Assembly: GCA_009792885.1 (NCBI GenBank)
Contig: WMCF01000173.1
Coordinates: 248,001 to 312,000 of the forward strand
DNA length: 64,000 nt
Direction: 5' to 3'
Source: Eremophila alpestris peregrina
Taxonomy: Eukaryota; Chordata; Aves; Passeriformes; Alaudidae
In this document: positions 46,001 through 59,698 of the stretch, piece by piece
How positions within the stretch are numbered: position 1 is the stretch's first letter
Layout: every line of letters starts with the position of its first letter
Notes under the pieces: model-generated
Seen by the model: only the letters and a program-made list of their open reading frames with translations
Databases searched by the model: none
Told to the model about the DNA's origin: nothing
Program-made: the position numbers and the translations under genes

Positions 46001-47354
46001 CTGAAGTGATAAAAATTGCAACTGCCTGAGTATAAACAGAAATCCTTGCTGTATCACTCCCTCTTTTGACCCTGTTCAGGATCTCTGTTTTCGCTGCAAG
46101 AGCATCCATACTCGGAAAGGTTGTGGGAAAAGGTGGGTTTGACCCCAAAAGCCCTTTAGGAAACATCCCCCTCCCTTGCTGGTATTCCCAGAACGGCCAA
46201 AAGAAGCCATGGGAATGGTTATACAAATGAAAGAATTGGTTTTGTTTTAGTTTTTTTTGCTGGCAGCCTTGAAAACAAACCTGTCCCCTTCCTTGGGCAA
46301 CAGCAACATCTCCTCACAACAAATCCTTCTGCACGCATCCCGAGGCGTCCTCAGGGCGTGTCCCATCACCCCAAATGTGGCAGCTGGGGGTAAGACACCT
46401 TGTGAAACACACAATTCCCATATTTTAAGCACCAGGTCACCCTCCTGCCTGAATTCCATGGCCTGCACCCAACTTGGGAGGCACCTATGAGTTTTTAAGG
46501 AGCAGTAACAGTTCTGTTTTCCTCCACTGCTTGGGGGGGGGTAAAAAACCATTGTCTTCGTGCTTTTCATCCGGAACACCAAAAGGATTTGGGTTGAAAT
46601 TATCTCTCCCCACCCCAAACACGAAGCCAGACCCTCCAATCATTTTATCTCTGGCAAAGGGCAGTGCAAGGAGTTCCCCAGTCCAGGCAGTGAGAGCAGC
46701 TTTGTGTCCCCATTCCCTTTTTGCGTGGAGGGCAGGGATGGCAGCAGAGACCCTCTGCAAACCTCCACAGCTGTGCCAAGGGGCCCTGAACATTCCCAAA
46801 CAATCTCTCAGCTGCTAAGAAGCCACTCGGGCTTTTCTGAGCCTCGTTTGGCCGTGGGCTCACAGCACCCATCAAGAACATTGCCCCTCTGAATTAGGCT
46901 CATGGTCATTTTTGAGACACACAGCTGTATTTTTTTTAGCCAGATGCTGGTTTAAAAGCCCACAGCTCCTATTTCTGCCCCCTCCCCAATTATTTTCATA
47001 TTTCCCCATTTCCAGAGCAGCAATAAGTCCCTGGGAAAGGAGGGTAATGGGAAGGCTCTCTTGGAGAGAAATTGTTAATTTGGGATTTATAAAGGACTTT
47101 CCTTAATGAATAATAGTTGAGATCGATCTGTCTTCCTGCCTCATTCTGCAAAGTAACATTTGTAAAGTAAGGTGATCCCAATTACTCCTCTAATAACCCT
47201 CTCCAGAAGAGATTTCAGAGCCACAGCCTCGAATTCTCTGCTCCCCTGGTGCCAGGAGCATCCCCTGCTTCCAGGCATTTCTGGATTCTTCCAGCTCACA
47301 ATCCCCCACCTCCCTGCCTGCTGTGGATCAGCCCCATCACCAGGATGTCCTGCA

Positions 47355-47480
47355 GAATCATGGAATCACAGGAGGCTTTGGGTTAGGAGAGACCCCAAAG
47401 CTCATCTCATTTCAACCTTCCACAGTCCCAGGTTTCTCCAGGCCCCATCAAACCTGGCCTGGGACACTTCCAGAGATGAG
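47355..47480 (-). mobile_element. CR1 LINE 3' tail fragment
   Basis: Antisense CR1 tail: GAATCATGGAATCACAGGAG, GGGTTAGGAGAGACCCCAAA, CCAGGTTTCTCCAGGCCCCA, CCTGGGACACTTCCAGAGAT. Diverged, with a missing middle segment. Confidence 0.8.
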
Positions 47481-48699
47481 GTGCTGACAGATTGGCATCC
47501 CAGGGATGGGCTGCAGTGGATAGAGAATGGGGAAGTCCCACGCTGGCAATGTCACCCCTTGTCCCCAGGTCCAGAGGGGGTCACAATGCCCTGACCCCCA
47601 CCCATCTCTGGGCTTGTCAGAGAGAGGGGAAATGACTCAGTTATTGCCCAAAAGCGTCTTCACAGGAGAAAACACCCTCACTGAAGGGCCCTTGAGCAGC
47701 AGCTCAGGAATGGATCCGGCAGCTTGAGCCAGACAGGCTCAAATGAGGAGCAAGGCCTTTTCTCTCCCTCTCTCTCTTCCTTTTTTTTTTTTAATTTTTA
47801 TTTTTTCTTCTGCTTTAAATGTGGATCCATTACAGATCAGAGCCAACTGATGAGGTGTGGGCAGGTCTCTCTTCTCCAGGTCTTCAGCTGGAGACTGGAT
47901 GCCTTCAGGGAATCGAAGCTTTAGCCAAGAGTGGGTTCTTGCCACTGCAAGTGCCTTCTCCAGCTGTTTTTCTCTCTGTTCATCCTGCCTCTCTTCAGCA
48001 GGGAACGAAGGAAATCCCATTCCCTTCACTCCTTTCCTTGTTGTCATCCCACATCTCTGTCCCACATCCAGAGGCTGGTGGGACACCTGGAGGGCAGGAG
48101 CCAAGGAAGGGAATTTTTTCCCCATGCTTCAAATCCTGCTTCCCTGGCTCCCTGACACTGGGAGAGATCCTCTCTGCCACACCACAAGTGCTCCCCCTTC
48201 TCCTTTGCCTCCACTCAAAGAACACCAGCTCAGAGATTCCCCAGCAGCCAGGGAACACCAATGCCACTTTCCCAGTAATTCCAGGGCAAAAGAAAAATCC
48301 AGAAAAATTCGCCATAGTTTTTTTTTTTTTAAAGCAAAATAAAATCCTCTTTTAAATCCCTTCTGCACTGCTGGAGGGAACTAAGAAGCACAAGTTGTAA
48401 GAGCCTTGCTCTGGGTCACCTTCAGAAGAGGCGACCCACGGACGACACTGCCTTTGGATGCCTCGTCCCTGCTCCAAGGACTATTTTGGGTGTTTGAGCT
48501 CTGCTGCGCTGCCCGAGTGCAAAGAACAAGCTCCTTTTCTCTCCCTGCCTGCAAAAATCATCCCCCTGGTGAGCCAGAGCTGGTCTGAGCCAGAGCTCAC
48601 CTCGCAGGGAGGGGGTTCTGCATCCCAGCTCTGGACGCTGGGTCCAGGGAGACCTGGAGAGGATGAAATCCCGAATTATTTGTTCACCTGGCACAAAAC

Positions 48700-48860
48700 C
48701 TCGGCGCTGCCAGTATTAACTGGCCAGGCCGATTAGTGGCAGCCACCAGCCAATAAATAAATTGGAACCATCTCCAGACCTGATTAGCTTGCTAATTAAG
48801 CTCAGTTACGGGGAAATCTGCAGTCAATCAGCCTGGCCATTACCAGTTGGATGTGCAGAG
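48700..48860. promoter_or_regulatory. Candidate conserved non-coding element
   Basis: Contains AGTATTAACTGGCCAGGCCG, CTGATTAGCTTGCTAATTAA and CAGTCAATCAGCCTGGCCAT, with symmetrical TTAGC/GCTAAT sites. Unique sequence in a repeat-bearing stretch. Confidence 0.38.
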
Positions 48861-49554
48861 CGGAGACGGGGATGCTGCATCTCTGCTGGGAAGAGGAGGA
48901 GGAGGAGGAGGGGAGGCTGCTGGGGGTGGGGAGGAAGGTGGTGCCGAATCCGCTCTCCCCAGCAGCGGTCGGAGGGGCTCATCCATCCGGGGGGGTGCGC
49001 GACAGCCCCACCAGCGCCCCAGAGCTGCAGGGTGCCTCCAAAAAAAAGGGTAAAAACAGGGCTGGGAGGGCGTAGTTAATTTTTTTTTGGCTGGGACAGG
49101 CTGCTCCCCGCTTTTCCCCATGGCAATTTGCAGTTCTGCCCCCTCCCTCTGGCTCCCAGCTCTTCCCAGGCAGCACCTGGGGACCCTCCCCGGGATGCTG
49201 AGGGACATCTTCATCCCAGCGCAGCGGCCACGGCCTCTCGGGGTTTTGTTTCTCCTGCCACAGAGATCCAACATCCTCGGCCTGGCCCAAAGCAGAAGTG
49301 GGGGCTCCAAGCCGGTGTCCATCCACTGCTGGCAGCATCGCAGGATGAGGTGTTTTGGCATTTGGGAACCCCTCTTCTCCCCTCTGCTGCCAGTGGGCAC
49401 CAGGCACGGAGCTTTTCTCTCCCTCTCATCCTTCCTCTGGCTCTGGCAGCTTGAGGCTGCTTCAGATCCCAGCCTTTGCTTCATTAGATCGACATTCCTG
49501 GCCTTGGATCCCCACTAATCCTCCCAAATGATGCGAATCGTTTGCTCCTGCACC

Positions 49555-49950
49555 AAAACGGCAATAAATGACTATTTTTTTAACTGCAAAAGGTGATCAG
49601 GAAGATTCTCTTTAATCGGTGGCAGCAGCACCAATTATTGGAAGGCTGGAGCAAACTCCAGGACTTTTTGTGCATTCCCTGGAAGTCCAAGGTCCTGAAC
49701 ACCAGGAAAGCTCCGCATCCCTCCTGCTCCGTGGAACAGGGTCACCTCTCCTCTCCCACCACTTCAGCACTCCTCATCCTCTCTCGGGGAGTCTCCCCGG
49801 CTTCCAAACAAACAGCTCTGGGAGCCGGGAGATCGGCGAGGGCAGCACGCAAATAAATAAGTGCTAATTGCTGGCGCTGGGCGTCAAATGGTTACTGCGA
49901 GCGCATTTATTGGGCAATTAAGGGCTTTACTGGGCATTAGGAGAGATCAA
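49555..49950. promoter_or_regulatory. Candidate conserved non-coding element
   Basis: The two ends look constrained (AACGGCAATAAATGAC at the left; TAAGTGCTAATTGCTGGCGC, CGAGCGCATTTATTGGGC and AATTAAGGGCTTTACTGGGC at the right). The middle looks ordinary. Suggested paired regulatory blocks. Confidence 0.35.
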
Positions 49951-50332
49951 TGAGTGCCTGGTGGGATTCCCAGCCTTCCTGGGCCGTGGTTTTCCCGCTG
50001 CACTTCAAATGGTTTCACCAGGAACAGCCCCGTTTCCCTCCTGGTCACTCCCTCAGGCTGTGCTCTCCCCTTCGGGTTGGATTTGAGGACCTGGAAGGGC
50101 TTTCCAACCGAAATGGTTCCCCAAAGTCACGTTCTGGGCGTTGCCCAGGTGGGAATTGCGAGGTTTCATCATGGAAAAAGAGCAATTCCTGCGAGTGTCA
50201 CCTGCCTGGGATCCAACCCAGAAACAGAGGGAACAGGGAACAGGGATGAGCTCAAAGGCTGGGCTCACAAGAGCTCGGTGTGGGACGTGTCCAAAATTCA
50301 GCGGGGCTTCTCCCAGCCGGGGTAAGACCAAG

Positions 50333-50416
50333 TTCCAGTGGGAGGTGTCCCTGCTCATGCAGGAGGTGGGAACAAGAGGAGCTTCCAGGTCCCTTCCAAC
50401 CCAAACCATCCTATGG
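50333..50416 (+). mobile_element. CR1 LINE 3' tail fragment
   Basis: Sense CR1 tail: GGGAGGTGTCCCTGCTCATG, CCAGGTCCCTTCCAACCCAA, ACCATCCTATGG. A weaker match may extend left to about 50268. Confidence 0.78.
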
Positions 50417-53023
50417 CTGGTGGGATGCTGTGGGTGCTCAGAGCTTTCCAGGGATACGGGGGATCAGCCAAACTGATGGAAGAGAAATCCACTGAGGATT
50501 ACTAAACTCACTGAAAACAGGTGACTTGGAAGTCCCTGAATTTTCAAGTTCCAGGCTGGGGAAATCCACAGCAAAACCCCCATGAAATCAGATTCCAGAC
50601 ACCCCCAGCTCTGGCTTTTGGCCACGGGTGGAGAAATAAAGACCAGGTCTTTAAGGTTACTCTTATCTGACCTCCACGAAGCATGAAACATGCTCTTTTG
50701 TTTAAAAACCAGCTGGATCTGGGTCTCTTCTGGAAAACAAAGCTGTTTATCAGGAAGAGTCACCCCATCCCACCACCTCTGAGCTTCCCATCACTCCCTT
50801 CATACCAGTTTGGATTTGTATTTAAAAAAAATAAAAAATGAGGAGAACTGCCCAGGGAATGCGCTGGGTGAGGGCTAAAAGCAGGTGGTACCTGTGCAGT
50901 GAGAATGTTCTGGGCTCTGGAGAAGCTTCCTTGAGCTGGTGCTCCCAGCATCCATCAGAACAAATCCCTTGGAGACAAGAAATGCACAGCAAGGCCCTTA
51001 TGGCAGAGCAAGTTTGGGCTTTTTAGGAATTACTTTTTCTCTTAAAAAAAAAAAAAAAGGGAGAAAAGGGGATGTTTCCCCCACTCCCATTATGGGAATC
51101 AAGAGTTTCCTTCAAAACCTCCTCCTGACCCCCGTTGCTTTGCTGTAGGATATTTTCTTTTTTCCCCAAGGCATCAGTGAATGCCACCAGCTGGGAGCGT
51201 TTCAGGGGTGGGCTTGGGGTAAGGTGAGGAACGTGGGGATGAAAGACATCCTTAAATCTGCTCCACCATCCCTGGGCACCAGGATCTTCCAGGAGAAGCC
51301 AGATCTTAGGAGGGTTGTTAGGGAGAGAGAGCAGCCAGCCGTGCCCATCACAAAATCAAAACCCACATCCCTTCAGGAGAGCAAAGGAGGGGAGGGACGG
51401 ATGGTTCCTAAAAAAAGGAGCACTACTACAGCTTTACACCCAGGGGGAAACCAAACCGAGTTCTCCCACGCTGGAAGTTCACATTTCAAATCCAGAGGGG
51501 GAGAGCACAAAGCTGCCACCTCCTGCCTCGGTGCTGGGGGGTTGGACGGGGTGGGGAAACCTTTCAGGAACAAAGCTGCTGCCTGACAAACCAGCCATGT
51601 GACCCCCAAAAAGGAGGGGGGAAAAATAACATCCACAAGCAGTTCCTGCTGGTTTTCATCCCCCACGGTGCTGCTGGAGCCTCCCTGGAGCACTTGGAAA
51701 TGAAGAGCAGGAAAAGAAGCAGGAAAGTTCCCCCAAATCCCCATGTGTGTGAGACTGGATGGGAAATAACTGGGGGAATGAACAGATCTAGGCCAAGGCT
51801 GAGAAGATACATCCCAAACCCCCAAATCCCACCCTGTGGCAGCCCCACTCAGACCACGAGGATACAATTTCACCTTTCCAACCCTGGCCAGGTTTTCTCT
51901 GGAGCAAGATCTGCACTGATGCCTCAAGGGGCATCTGGTCCCTCTTGGTGGCTTTGAGGTCATCAGGACAGTGTCAGGTGCAAGGTCAGGAAAAGAGACA
52001 ACCCCAATCTGCTGCTTCTGCCTCTTTTTGAGGAAAACCCCCCACTTTTCCCACCTTTCCTCATCTCTGAGCACCCCTAATTCCTCAGTGGTGTGTGAGG
52101 TGGGACAAACACAGATGGCCAAACCACAGCATTGGTGTCTCCACCGTGCCCTCGTAGATCTTTGATCTCTCATTTCATTCTTCACATTATTTTAATCATC
52201 TTTAAATCATCATTTCCCCCCATTTCAATGCACATTTATGGAATTTTACCTGCTGTTCTCCACACAGCTCTCCCAACATTATGTAATGTCTTCCTGCAGG
52301 GACCCCTCCAGTGAATTCCCAGTCTGCCCTGGTGAAAACCCATCACCTCCTGCTTCCCTCTCCATCACCTTCTGTTTGTCTTCTCCTTGAGCCTGCTCAG
52401 ATTCCCCATTTCTCCTGGGGTTGTGCTCGGGACAAGACCTCTGAAGTGGTAACTAAATGCCAATCAGCTGCCCATTGTTCAGGGCTTGGAGCTGGCTCCT
52501 TCAGAGAAGCCTAATGGAGAGCCACCATTTCCCTCCAAAGAAGAGATTAGGCCATGGCACATCCTGACCTTAAATATGTTTTATTATTCTTACTTTAAAT
52601 GATCATTTCAACCAACTTAGCAGATACAGATGTAACAGTTACCAGCCTAATTCCTTGGATCACCTCCAGAGAGTCTTAAAGCCAAGGTGCAACATTTACT
52701 GCTCCCTTCCTCAGGGAGAGTAACTGTTTTTAATGAAAGCTCCCATATTTTTGGCTGGGAGATCTGTCACTCACTCCACAGGCACTTCCACAACTCTTAG
52801 GTATAGACCCATTACAGCCCAGCTGACTTATTGCTTTTTAATTTATCAATTTGCACCATTACTGGCTCTTCTGACATCCCAGGTCCTGGATAATCCTTCA
52901 TCTTTATTGCTGGCAAAGAGTGACAGGATCTGAGCAGTCACAGGAGAGGGAAGCAGGTGGGGCTCAGTGGAACCACGAAGACTCAAGTGAAGAACAAGCT
53001 GCCACCAACAAGTTTTCTTGTCT

Positions 53024-53029
53024 TTATTA
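53024..53029 (-). terminator. Candidate distal AGAP1 poly(A) signal
   Basis: The plus strand TTTATT (in GTCTTTATTAGAAAG) is AATAAA on the minus strand, in the context TTTCTAATAAAGACAAG. AT-rich sequence resembling the end of a long 3' UTR runs from here to about 53420. If used, the AGAP1 3' UTR would be about 7.8 kb. Confidence 0.45.
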
Positions 53030-56000
53030 GAAAGAGACCTATACAATATAGCAGCCTCTCTCTGTGGTACTTTACAGCTTTTTTGTTCCTTTTTTTTTTA
53101 ATTTTTAATTTTTATTTTTAATTATTCAGAATACTGTACAGCTGACACAAAAAATCTCGACGTGGAGAGAGAAAGAGAGAGAGGAAAGGGGAACATAATA
53201 CAAACTGGCATACTTAATCAAACCCAAATCATAGGAAACAACAAGCAAAGTGAAATGTTTGTCAATTGGTTTAATTACAGTACAAACAATATAAATAAAG
53301 CATCATTGAGTCATTGTAAAACAAACTTGCTGGATGAGGTAATATAAAAACAACAACAAAAGACCTTTTTTTTGCCTTTTTTTTTTAGTTTCCACACTGT
53401 CTCGTCATCATTTATACATTATTATTTACAGAAACAGAAAACAAACAAACAAAAAAACCCCCAACAACCCAAAACTTGCTATAAAGCCTGCCATGTGCTA
53501 GGTATCTGCTGCCTCTACCCAGAGCAGGTGTTCCCTACTCACCTGGGCTCCCTCCCTCCTCAGCTGGAAAGAAACACCACAAAGCAGAAAGACCTGAAAA
53601 GATTTGGGGGCTGAACACAAACTCCAGCCTCTGCAGGCAGCCACAGGTGGGAGCTGCTCAGGTGTGGGCCAAGCTTTTGGGATGTGCTCAAATCCTGCCA
53701 GAGCCAAGGGGTTTTAAGGCAGTAGGAGCTGCAGATCCGAGCTCTTGGCCATTCCAAACCGAGGCAAAAACATCACAAAACGAGTCCCTGGTGTTTTAGG
53801 AGACACTCCTGCCCCAAACACCCCTCAGGCTGTGCACCCACATGCAGTCTACAAGTGAAAGGTGCTCTTGACAGTGACACAGTAGAAGGGAGCTCGGCCA
53901 AACCCTGGAAGCTTGGGACCTGCATGGAGCTGTGTGCTTTCAGAGGATGGGTACATCCTCTTTTCCTCAGCAGATCCAGTGGAGAATCCAGCTGAGGCCC
54001 TGGTTACCTCAGGACAAAACACTGGGGGGTGGTTCAACAGCATTTCAAAGGAGTTGAAGGAGCAGGGAATGAAAGATGCTTCCATGATTTCTGCACACCC
54101 AGCCATGGCCCTCTCCACAGCTCCTTCCTATGGATTGCCCCTGGAAGGACAAGACACCAAAGCCAGGGTAGAAATGGTGTCAGCAATGCTGGCTCAGGTG
54201 TTCCCAGACTGCAGCACCTGAGCCCGCTGCAGCTGAGGTTTGTGGCCCCCCCACAGAAAAATTTTGGAGTCAGTCACGGCCAAGGACATGCAGAGGGAGG
54301 GATGAGGAGCTGCCCTTGGGGAAGAACCCACCTGGAGACAGCTCTTAGGAACATCTCACTTGGAAACATCTCCCTGTTATCCTGAACAGCCCCAAAGGCA
54401 GAGGGACCCAAAGTGCCCCTGAAACCCCAACAGCTCCCTGGTCCCACACTCTGATTCAGCCAGAAAGATGAGTCTCAAGCCAATTTGTATTAAAAAGGGC
54501 CTCTGAAATGCAAGACTCTGTCCTTTCTACCTTTGGAATCTCCTTTCCTGGAGCTTCCCACCCCCAGGGCTGGCGAGCTGGGATTTCTCCTCCAGCAAGG
54601 GAGGGATTTCTCCCCTCCAGTCCTGGGGGCCAAGCTCAAGGTTTTCTCAAGCTGAATGCTGCTGCCTGAAGGAGTTGGATTTTTGGAAAAACCTCTGAGG
54701 CTGCAGGAAGCCTGGACCTCATCTCCCTGCACCTCTCCATCCCTCAAGCCAGTGTCCCCCATCCTGCCTCCTTGGAAGTGGCTGGTCTGACTCCAGCTGG
54801 GAAACTTGCCCATTTGGAAACATCCAAGCAAAGCCTGGCTCCAGCTCCTGAGGGTGACAAAGGGGATTCCCACAATCCCTGACAGCAGTGTGAGGAGCAG
54901 GCACCAGCACACACACAAAGAGCAAGTGCAAAGTGACCTCCAGGTGACACCTGAGGGCTCAGGACATCCTGGCTGCATTTCATCCATCAGTTCAACTCAG
55001 CTCAACGCCTACATTTGGGATGCAGATGCCAAAAAACCCCACATCCAGCACCAAAACCCTTCCTTGGTCCTGCAGGAGTTCGGGGTTTCCCTTCAGCACA
55101 GAGGAGATGCAATCAAGCTGTCCCTGTGAAGGGTTTTCCTCCTCATACCCTGCAATTCCTGAGGACCAGGGAAATGTTTTCAGCTCCTTCAGCTCTCAGG
55201 AACAACAAAAACCCCACATGGATCAGTTCTGGAAAGCAGGGAAGAGCTGAGGGTGCATTCATTGCCAGCAAGCAACGTGGCCACCGTCCCCAAGGCATGC
55301 CATGAGACCTCTGAAGCATCCCCCACCCACCCCCTACACATTCTGTACAGGACACACAGATGTAAAAATGAGCAGCTCTGAAGCACTGCAGAACAGCCAG
55401 TCCTCAGCACTGGGAGCTAAAATAAACCACATCCAGAAAATCCATGGCTGAGGGAAAGCCAAGGCTCTGCCTGCCACCAGAACCAACCACTGCTGCCCAA
55501 ATGTGCCACGGGGGTTTGGGGGACAGGCAGGCACAGGGAGGTGAAGAGGTTAAAACTCCTGAAATGCACAAAGACATCTCTATTTTATCCATCCACAAGC
55601 AAAATTCTCACCCCCTGAACATGGCAGTAAACGATGGGAGCTCATTCACCCACACATCTTGCTGTCACCCTGAAACAAAACATGGGGCCAGAAACATGCT
55701 TGGCGATTTCGGGCTGAGGATGGCCCTAAAAAAACCCCCCAAACTGACCTTTTACTTTTCAGAAATCATGCAATTCCCCTCTCAAAACATGAACTATTCA
55801 CAGCTCTTGATGCTCCTGGCCAAAACCCCTCAAACCTCCCTTTAAAGCATGGGACAGATTCACTCAACTCAAGATAAACTATCCCAATATTTACTTTAAA
55901 CACTGGCCCATGCTAAACAACAAAGCAAAACCTACAAATATCCTAAACCAACAAATTCACCCATCTACCTTTAGATGTTTTGCTCTATGACCTCTATTAT

Positions 56001-56067
56001 TTTTTTCAAACTGGAGATTTATTTTCCAATAAAACCACTCAAGCCACCCTTCTTTTTTTTTTTTTTT

Positions 56068-56800
56068 NNNNNNNNNNNNNNNNNNNNNNNNNNNNNNNNN
56101 NNNNNNNNNNNNNNNNNNNNNNNNNNNNNNNNNNNNNNNNNNNNNNNNNNNNNNNNNNNNNNNNNNNNNNNNNNNNNNNNNNNNNNNNNNNNNNNNNNNN
56201 NNNNNNNNNNNNNNNNNNNNNNNNNNNNNNNNNNNNNNNNNNNNNNNNNNNNNNNNNNNNNNNNNNNNNNNNNNNNNNNNNNNNNNNNNNNNNNNNNNNN
56301 NNNNNNNNNNNNNNNNNNNNNNNNNNNNNNNNNNNNNNNNNNNNNNNNNNNNNNNNNNNNNNNNNNNNNNNNNNNNNNNNNNNNNNNNNNNNNNNNNNNN
56401 NNNNNNNNNNNNNNNNNNNNNNNNNNNNNNNNNNNNNNNNNNNNNNNNNNNNNNNNNNNNNNNNNNNNNNNNNNNNNNNNNNNNNNNNNNNNNNNNNNNN
56501 NNNNNNNNNNNNNNNNNNNNNNNNNNNNNNNNNNNNNNNNNNNNNNNNNNNNNNNNNNNNNNNNNNNNNNNNNNNNNNNNNNNNNNNNNNNNNNNNNNNN
56601 NNNNNNNNNNNNNNNNNNNNNNNNNNNNNNNNNNNNNNNNNNNNNNNNNNNNNNNNNNNNNNNNNNNNNNNNNNNNNNNNNNNNNNNNNNNNNNNNNNNN
56701 NNNNNNNNNNNNNNNNNNNNNNNNNNNNNNNNNNNNNNNNNNNNNNNNNNNNNNNNNNNNNNNNNNNNNNNNNNNNNNNNNNNNNNNNNNNNNNNNNNNN
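56068..56800. other. Assembly gap (733 N)
   Basis: Unresolved bases flanked on both sides by T runs (about 16 T at 56052-56067 and 11 T at 56802-56812). The missing part is therefore probably homopolymer-rich or repetitive. All frames across it are artefacts. Confidence 0.98.
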
Positions 56801-59692
56801 CTTTTTTTTTTTGCACTAACACACATAATTTGAGGGAAGGGGACAAGACAGCAAATTAAACAATGTTAATGTCTACATGGCTATTTTACACTGTGCCCAA
56901 ATGCTTCAAAATCCTCTCCACCTTCCAGGAGCTCACCCAGCTTTCAGAGCAGCACCAAGGTTGTCCAAGCTTTTTTTTTTTTTTTTCCCTGCTCCTTTTT
57001 TACCACCAAAATCAGAAATCTGGTAACAGGAGCCCTTGGCCAAATGTCTGAATTCAGGGCAGGACCCTGAATTTTCCCAAAGCTGGGTCTTTTTTCTTAA
57101 TGAAGAGCAAGAAGAAGTGAACCCTCCCTGGTAACACCCAGGTTCAGGTGTGACACATCCAACTGAACTCCACAGCAATTAGCCAAAGATAGGATGAAAT
57201 ATGGAAACAGCAACAGCTGACTCACTTCTAGTGTTTTAGTCATGAATAAAGTGCAGAGGAAGGGGGATTTCAAGGTGTCTGGGATGAGGGGAAGGGTGCA
57301 ATGACAACCACTGCCACAGACTTTGTTTCCAGAGAAAGCAGCTTTGGCTACCAGGTTTCTGCTGGGATTTCTCATGGACTGGGTCACAGTTAGGGCTTGT
57401 TTTGTTCCCAACATGCTCAAAGGGTATACACAGCCTGGCAAGAGGGTTCCAAAAAAGCAACAAGAGTGGCTAAACACAAGACAAGGAGCAGGAAAGGGGT
57501 GGGAGAATGGAGTGAAAGCAACGGGAATGATGATTGCTGTGGGATCTCCAAGTGTCAGGAGATGTTGCCTGACTCTGCACCTGGATGGCTCCAAGAGCAA
57601 CCCCTGCAAAGTGCAAACACATGCCCTGAAAAGCCTCTCAAAGCCAAGCCCAACCAGGATCCAGCCAAGGAGAGCTTCCTCCATCCCTTGGTGGGAGGGG
57701 CTTTCCTCCTTCTCCTGCACCCTGCAAGGAGCGACTTGGTGACAACAGCCCTGGGTGACCTCACCTGGCGGGTCCCTTCCAAACTGGGATCCAGCTGGGA
57801 TCTCCTGACTTTCCAAGGGAGCTCTGCCATGTGCAGGGTTGGGAATCCTCCCCACAGACCCCCACATCGACACTGCTTCAACACAGACATGCCAACACTT
57901 ATGGGAAAACCACGTTTAGGTTAAAAGCAACTGTTTTACCACTTGATTGAAGTATTACTTGGCTTGCCTGGATGCATATTTTTTCCCAGTAATACACTGG
58001 AATTTCCTCTCCTAAAAATATTCTGTGCTTTTTAAAGGGTTGCCCTCAGAAGATTTTTAGGAAAGGACCACGTAATCTGTCTACCCTAAATCTGCCTGGT
58101 TGCCCTTGTTTCTCAAACATTACCCTCACCCTTGTCAGAGGAAGGTGGCCCAAAGAGAGCAATAAACAATGTAAAGAAAATAATCTCAATTAGGAAAAAA
58201 AACCCCAGCTCTGAAACAGAATGTGCACTGAGAACTCTGCCCACTGTGAGGTTGAAACACTGGACTTGGTTTTTGGGATACAAATGCCCTGGATGCTCCT
58301 GAGTGGAGCAGCAGGCAGCTCTAGCACCTCTGGGATTGCCATTCCTGAATCCCTGCTGTGGCAAAGCTCCTGAGCACCAGCACACAGAGGGGTTCACAGC
58401 ATCCCCTTCAGCTGCACATCAACTGGGCTGTCCCCTCCCTGAGGGACCACCTGTAAGTACCAAACATCAGGAATGGTGGAGAAATGGCAGTTCAAACAGA
58501 CCTCTTTTCTGAATTAAAAATAAAAAATTAAAATCTTTACAAGTATCCCAGTGGGAAGGGAATCAGCTGTGTCTGGTGCACTCAGCCTAGGCTGGCTGGA
58601 GAAAGATTCCCTCCCTCCAAACACTCAAAGGTCTAGAAAACAATGAAGTACAAAAGTACAAACAACAACACCACCAAAGAGGAGAAGCTGGTCGATATTC
58701 CTGTTCTTCTACCTTGAGGCTCATTTTTCTGCCACAATTTTACCTCAAATCCATAATTTTTTTTTTCCCTAAGATAACCACATTGCGTTTTTTCCTTTGC
58801 ATTTTGTCCACACTCGGTTTATTCAGCAACTGTTCCTCCCATTTGTGTGCTGAATGGAACCCAGAGCCCCAAGGAAGAGCACCACTGAAGGCTTGGTAAA
58901 TACACAGGAGCAGGTAGATTTGCAAATTCCTCTGCTGTGTACACCTCACTGCCTGCACCTCATTGCTCCTTTGCCATCGAATTCAGTTGAGTTTTCAACT
59001 TCCTCCATGATAAACCCTGTCCCCATATGCCATATGCCATTTCAAAAAAAAAAACCAAAAAACCAACCAACAAAAAAATCACTTTTCTGCCTGCCAAAAC
59101 TTCTGCTTCCCCAAGCCAGAATCCTGCTAGTGGGAAGCAGGAGAAGCTGGGATGTGCCCGGTAAGACCAAAATAATCCAATCAAGTATGAAAACTTGGAG
59201 TTGAAATGAACTGTCCAGGCCCCTTCCAGAAGCCGTTTTTCTTGCCGAGAGCAGCGGGGCTGGGAGCGGAGCACGGCCGTGCCCTGCCCGCCACAGTGAG
59301 GGCTATCAATTCTGAACCTAATCAAATCTGATCTTCCCCCAGCCAGAATGGGGCTTTTTGTCTTGGCTTGTGAAAGCTTCCTGACTCCTGGAGTAAAGTG
59401 TATTTACAGCGCTGAGGAACAGCCTCTTTTTTCCTCTCTAAAAGGTCTCACATGCTTTTTTTCTCCTCCCTGTGCCAAACGTGCCCTGATCTCCTTCTGA
59501 TATGTTGCTCCTCACAGGCTTTGGAAAGAAGAGTTCACTGCTGGGAATATTATCAATGTACAATAATGATCTGTAACCCACAGATCCTAACTAGTTGCAC
59601 ATTATTTAGTTCACATCCATTACAGTTTATAAATTAACAGAGATGTCATTTTCTGTACAAAAAAAAAATCGATGTATATTTACTGTCTTTTT

Positions 59693-59698
59693 TTTATT
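59693..59698 (-). terminator. Candidate proximal AGAP1 poly(A) signal
   Basis: TTTATT on the plus strand is AATAAA on the minus strand, within a unique AT-rich block, about 1.1 kb after the AGAP1 stop. Confidence 0.4.

Larger units (their letters stand above)
41700..53000. other. Intergenic region GBX2 - AGAP1
   Basis: No coding exon recognised. From 42.0 to 45.7 kb it is CpG-rich with embedded AT-rich blocks listed separately. From 46 to 53 kb it is ordinary intergenic DNA with two CR1 tails. There is a (TTCCC)n microsatellite at 42304-42345 and a T run at 45076-45096. Confidence 0.6.

Noticed and set aside
50090..50130. Possible further CR1 fragment (GGGCTTTCCAACCGAAATGG)
   Set aside because: Only about 25 bases resemble the CR1 tail, too short to claim.
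55957..56859. Frames of 275-294 codons
   Set aside because: Almost entirely undetermined residues spanning the N gap.
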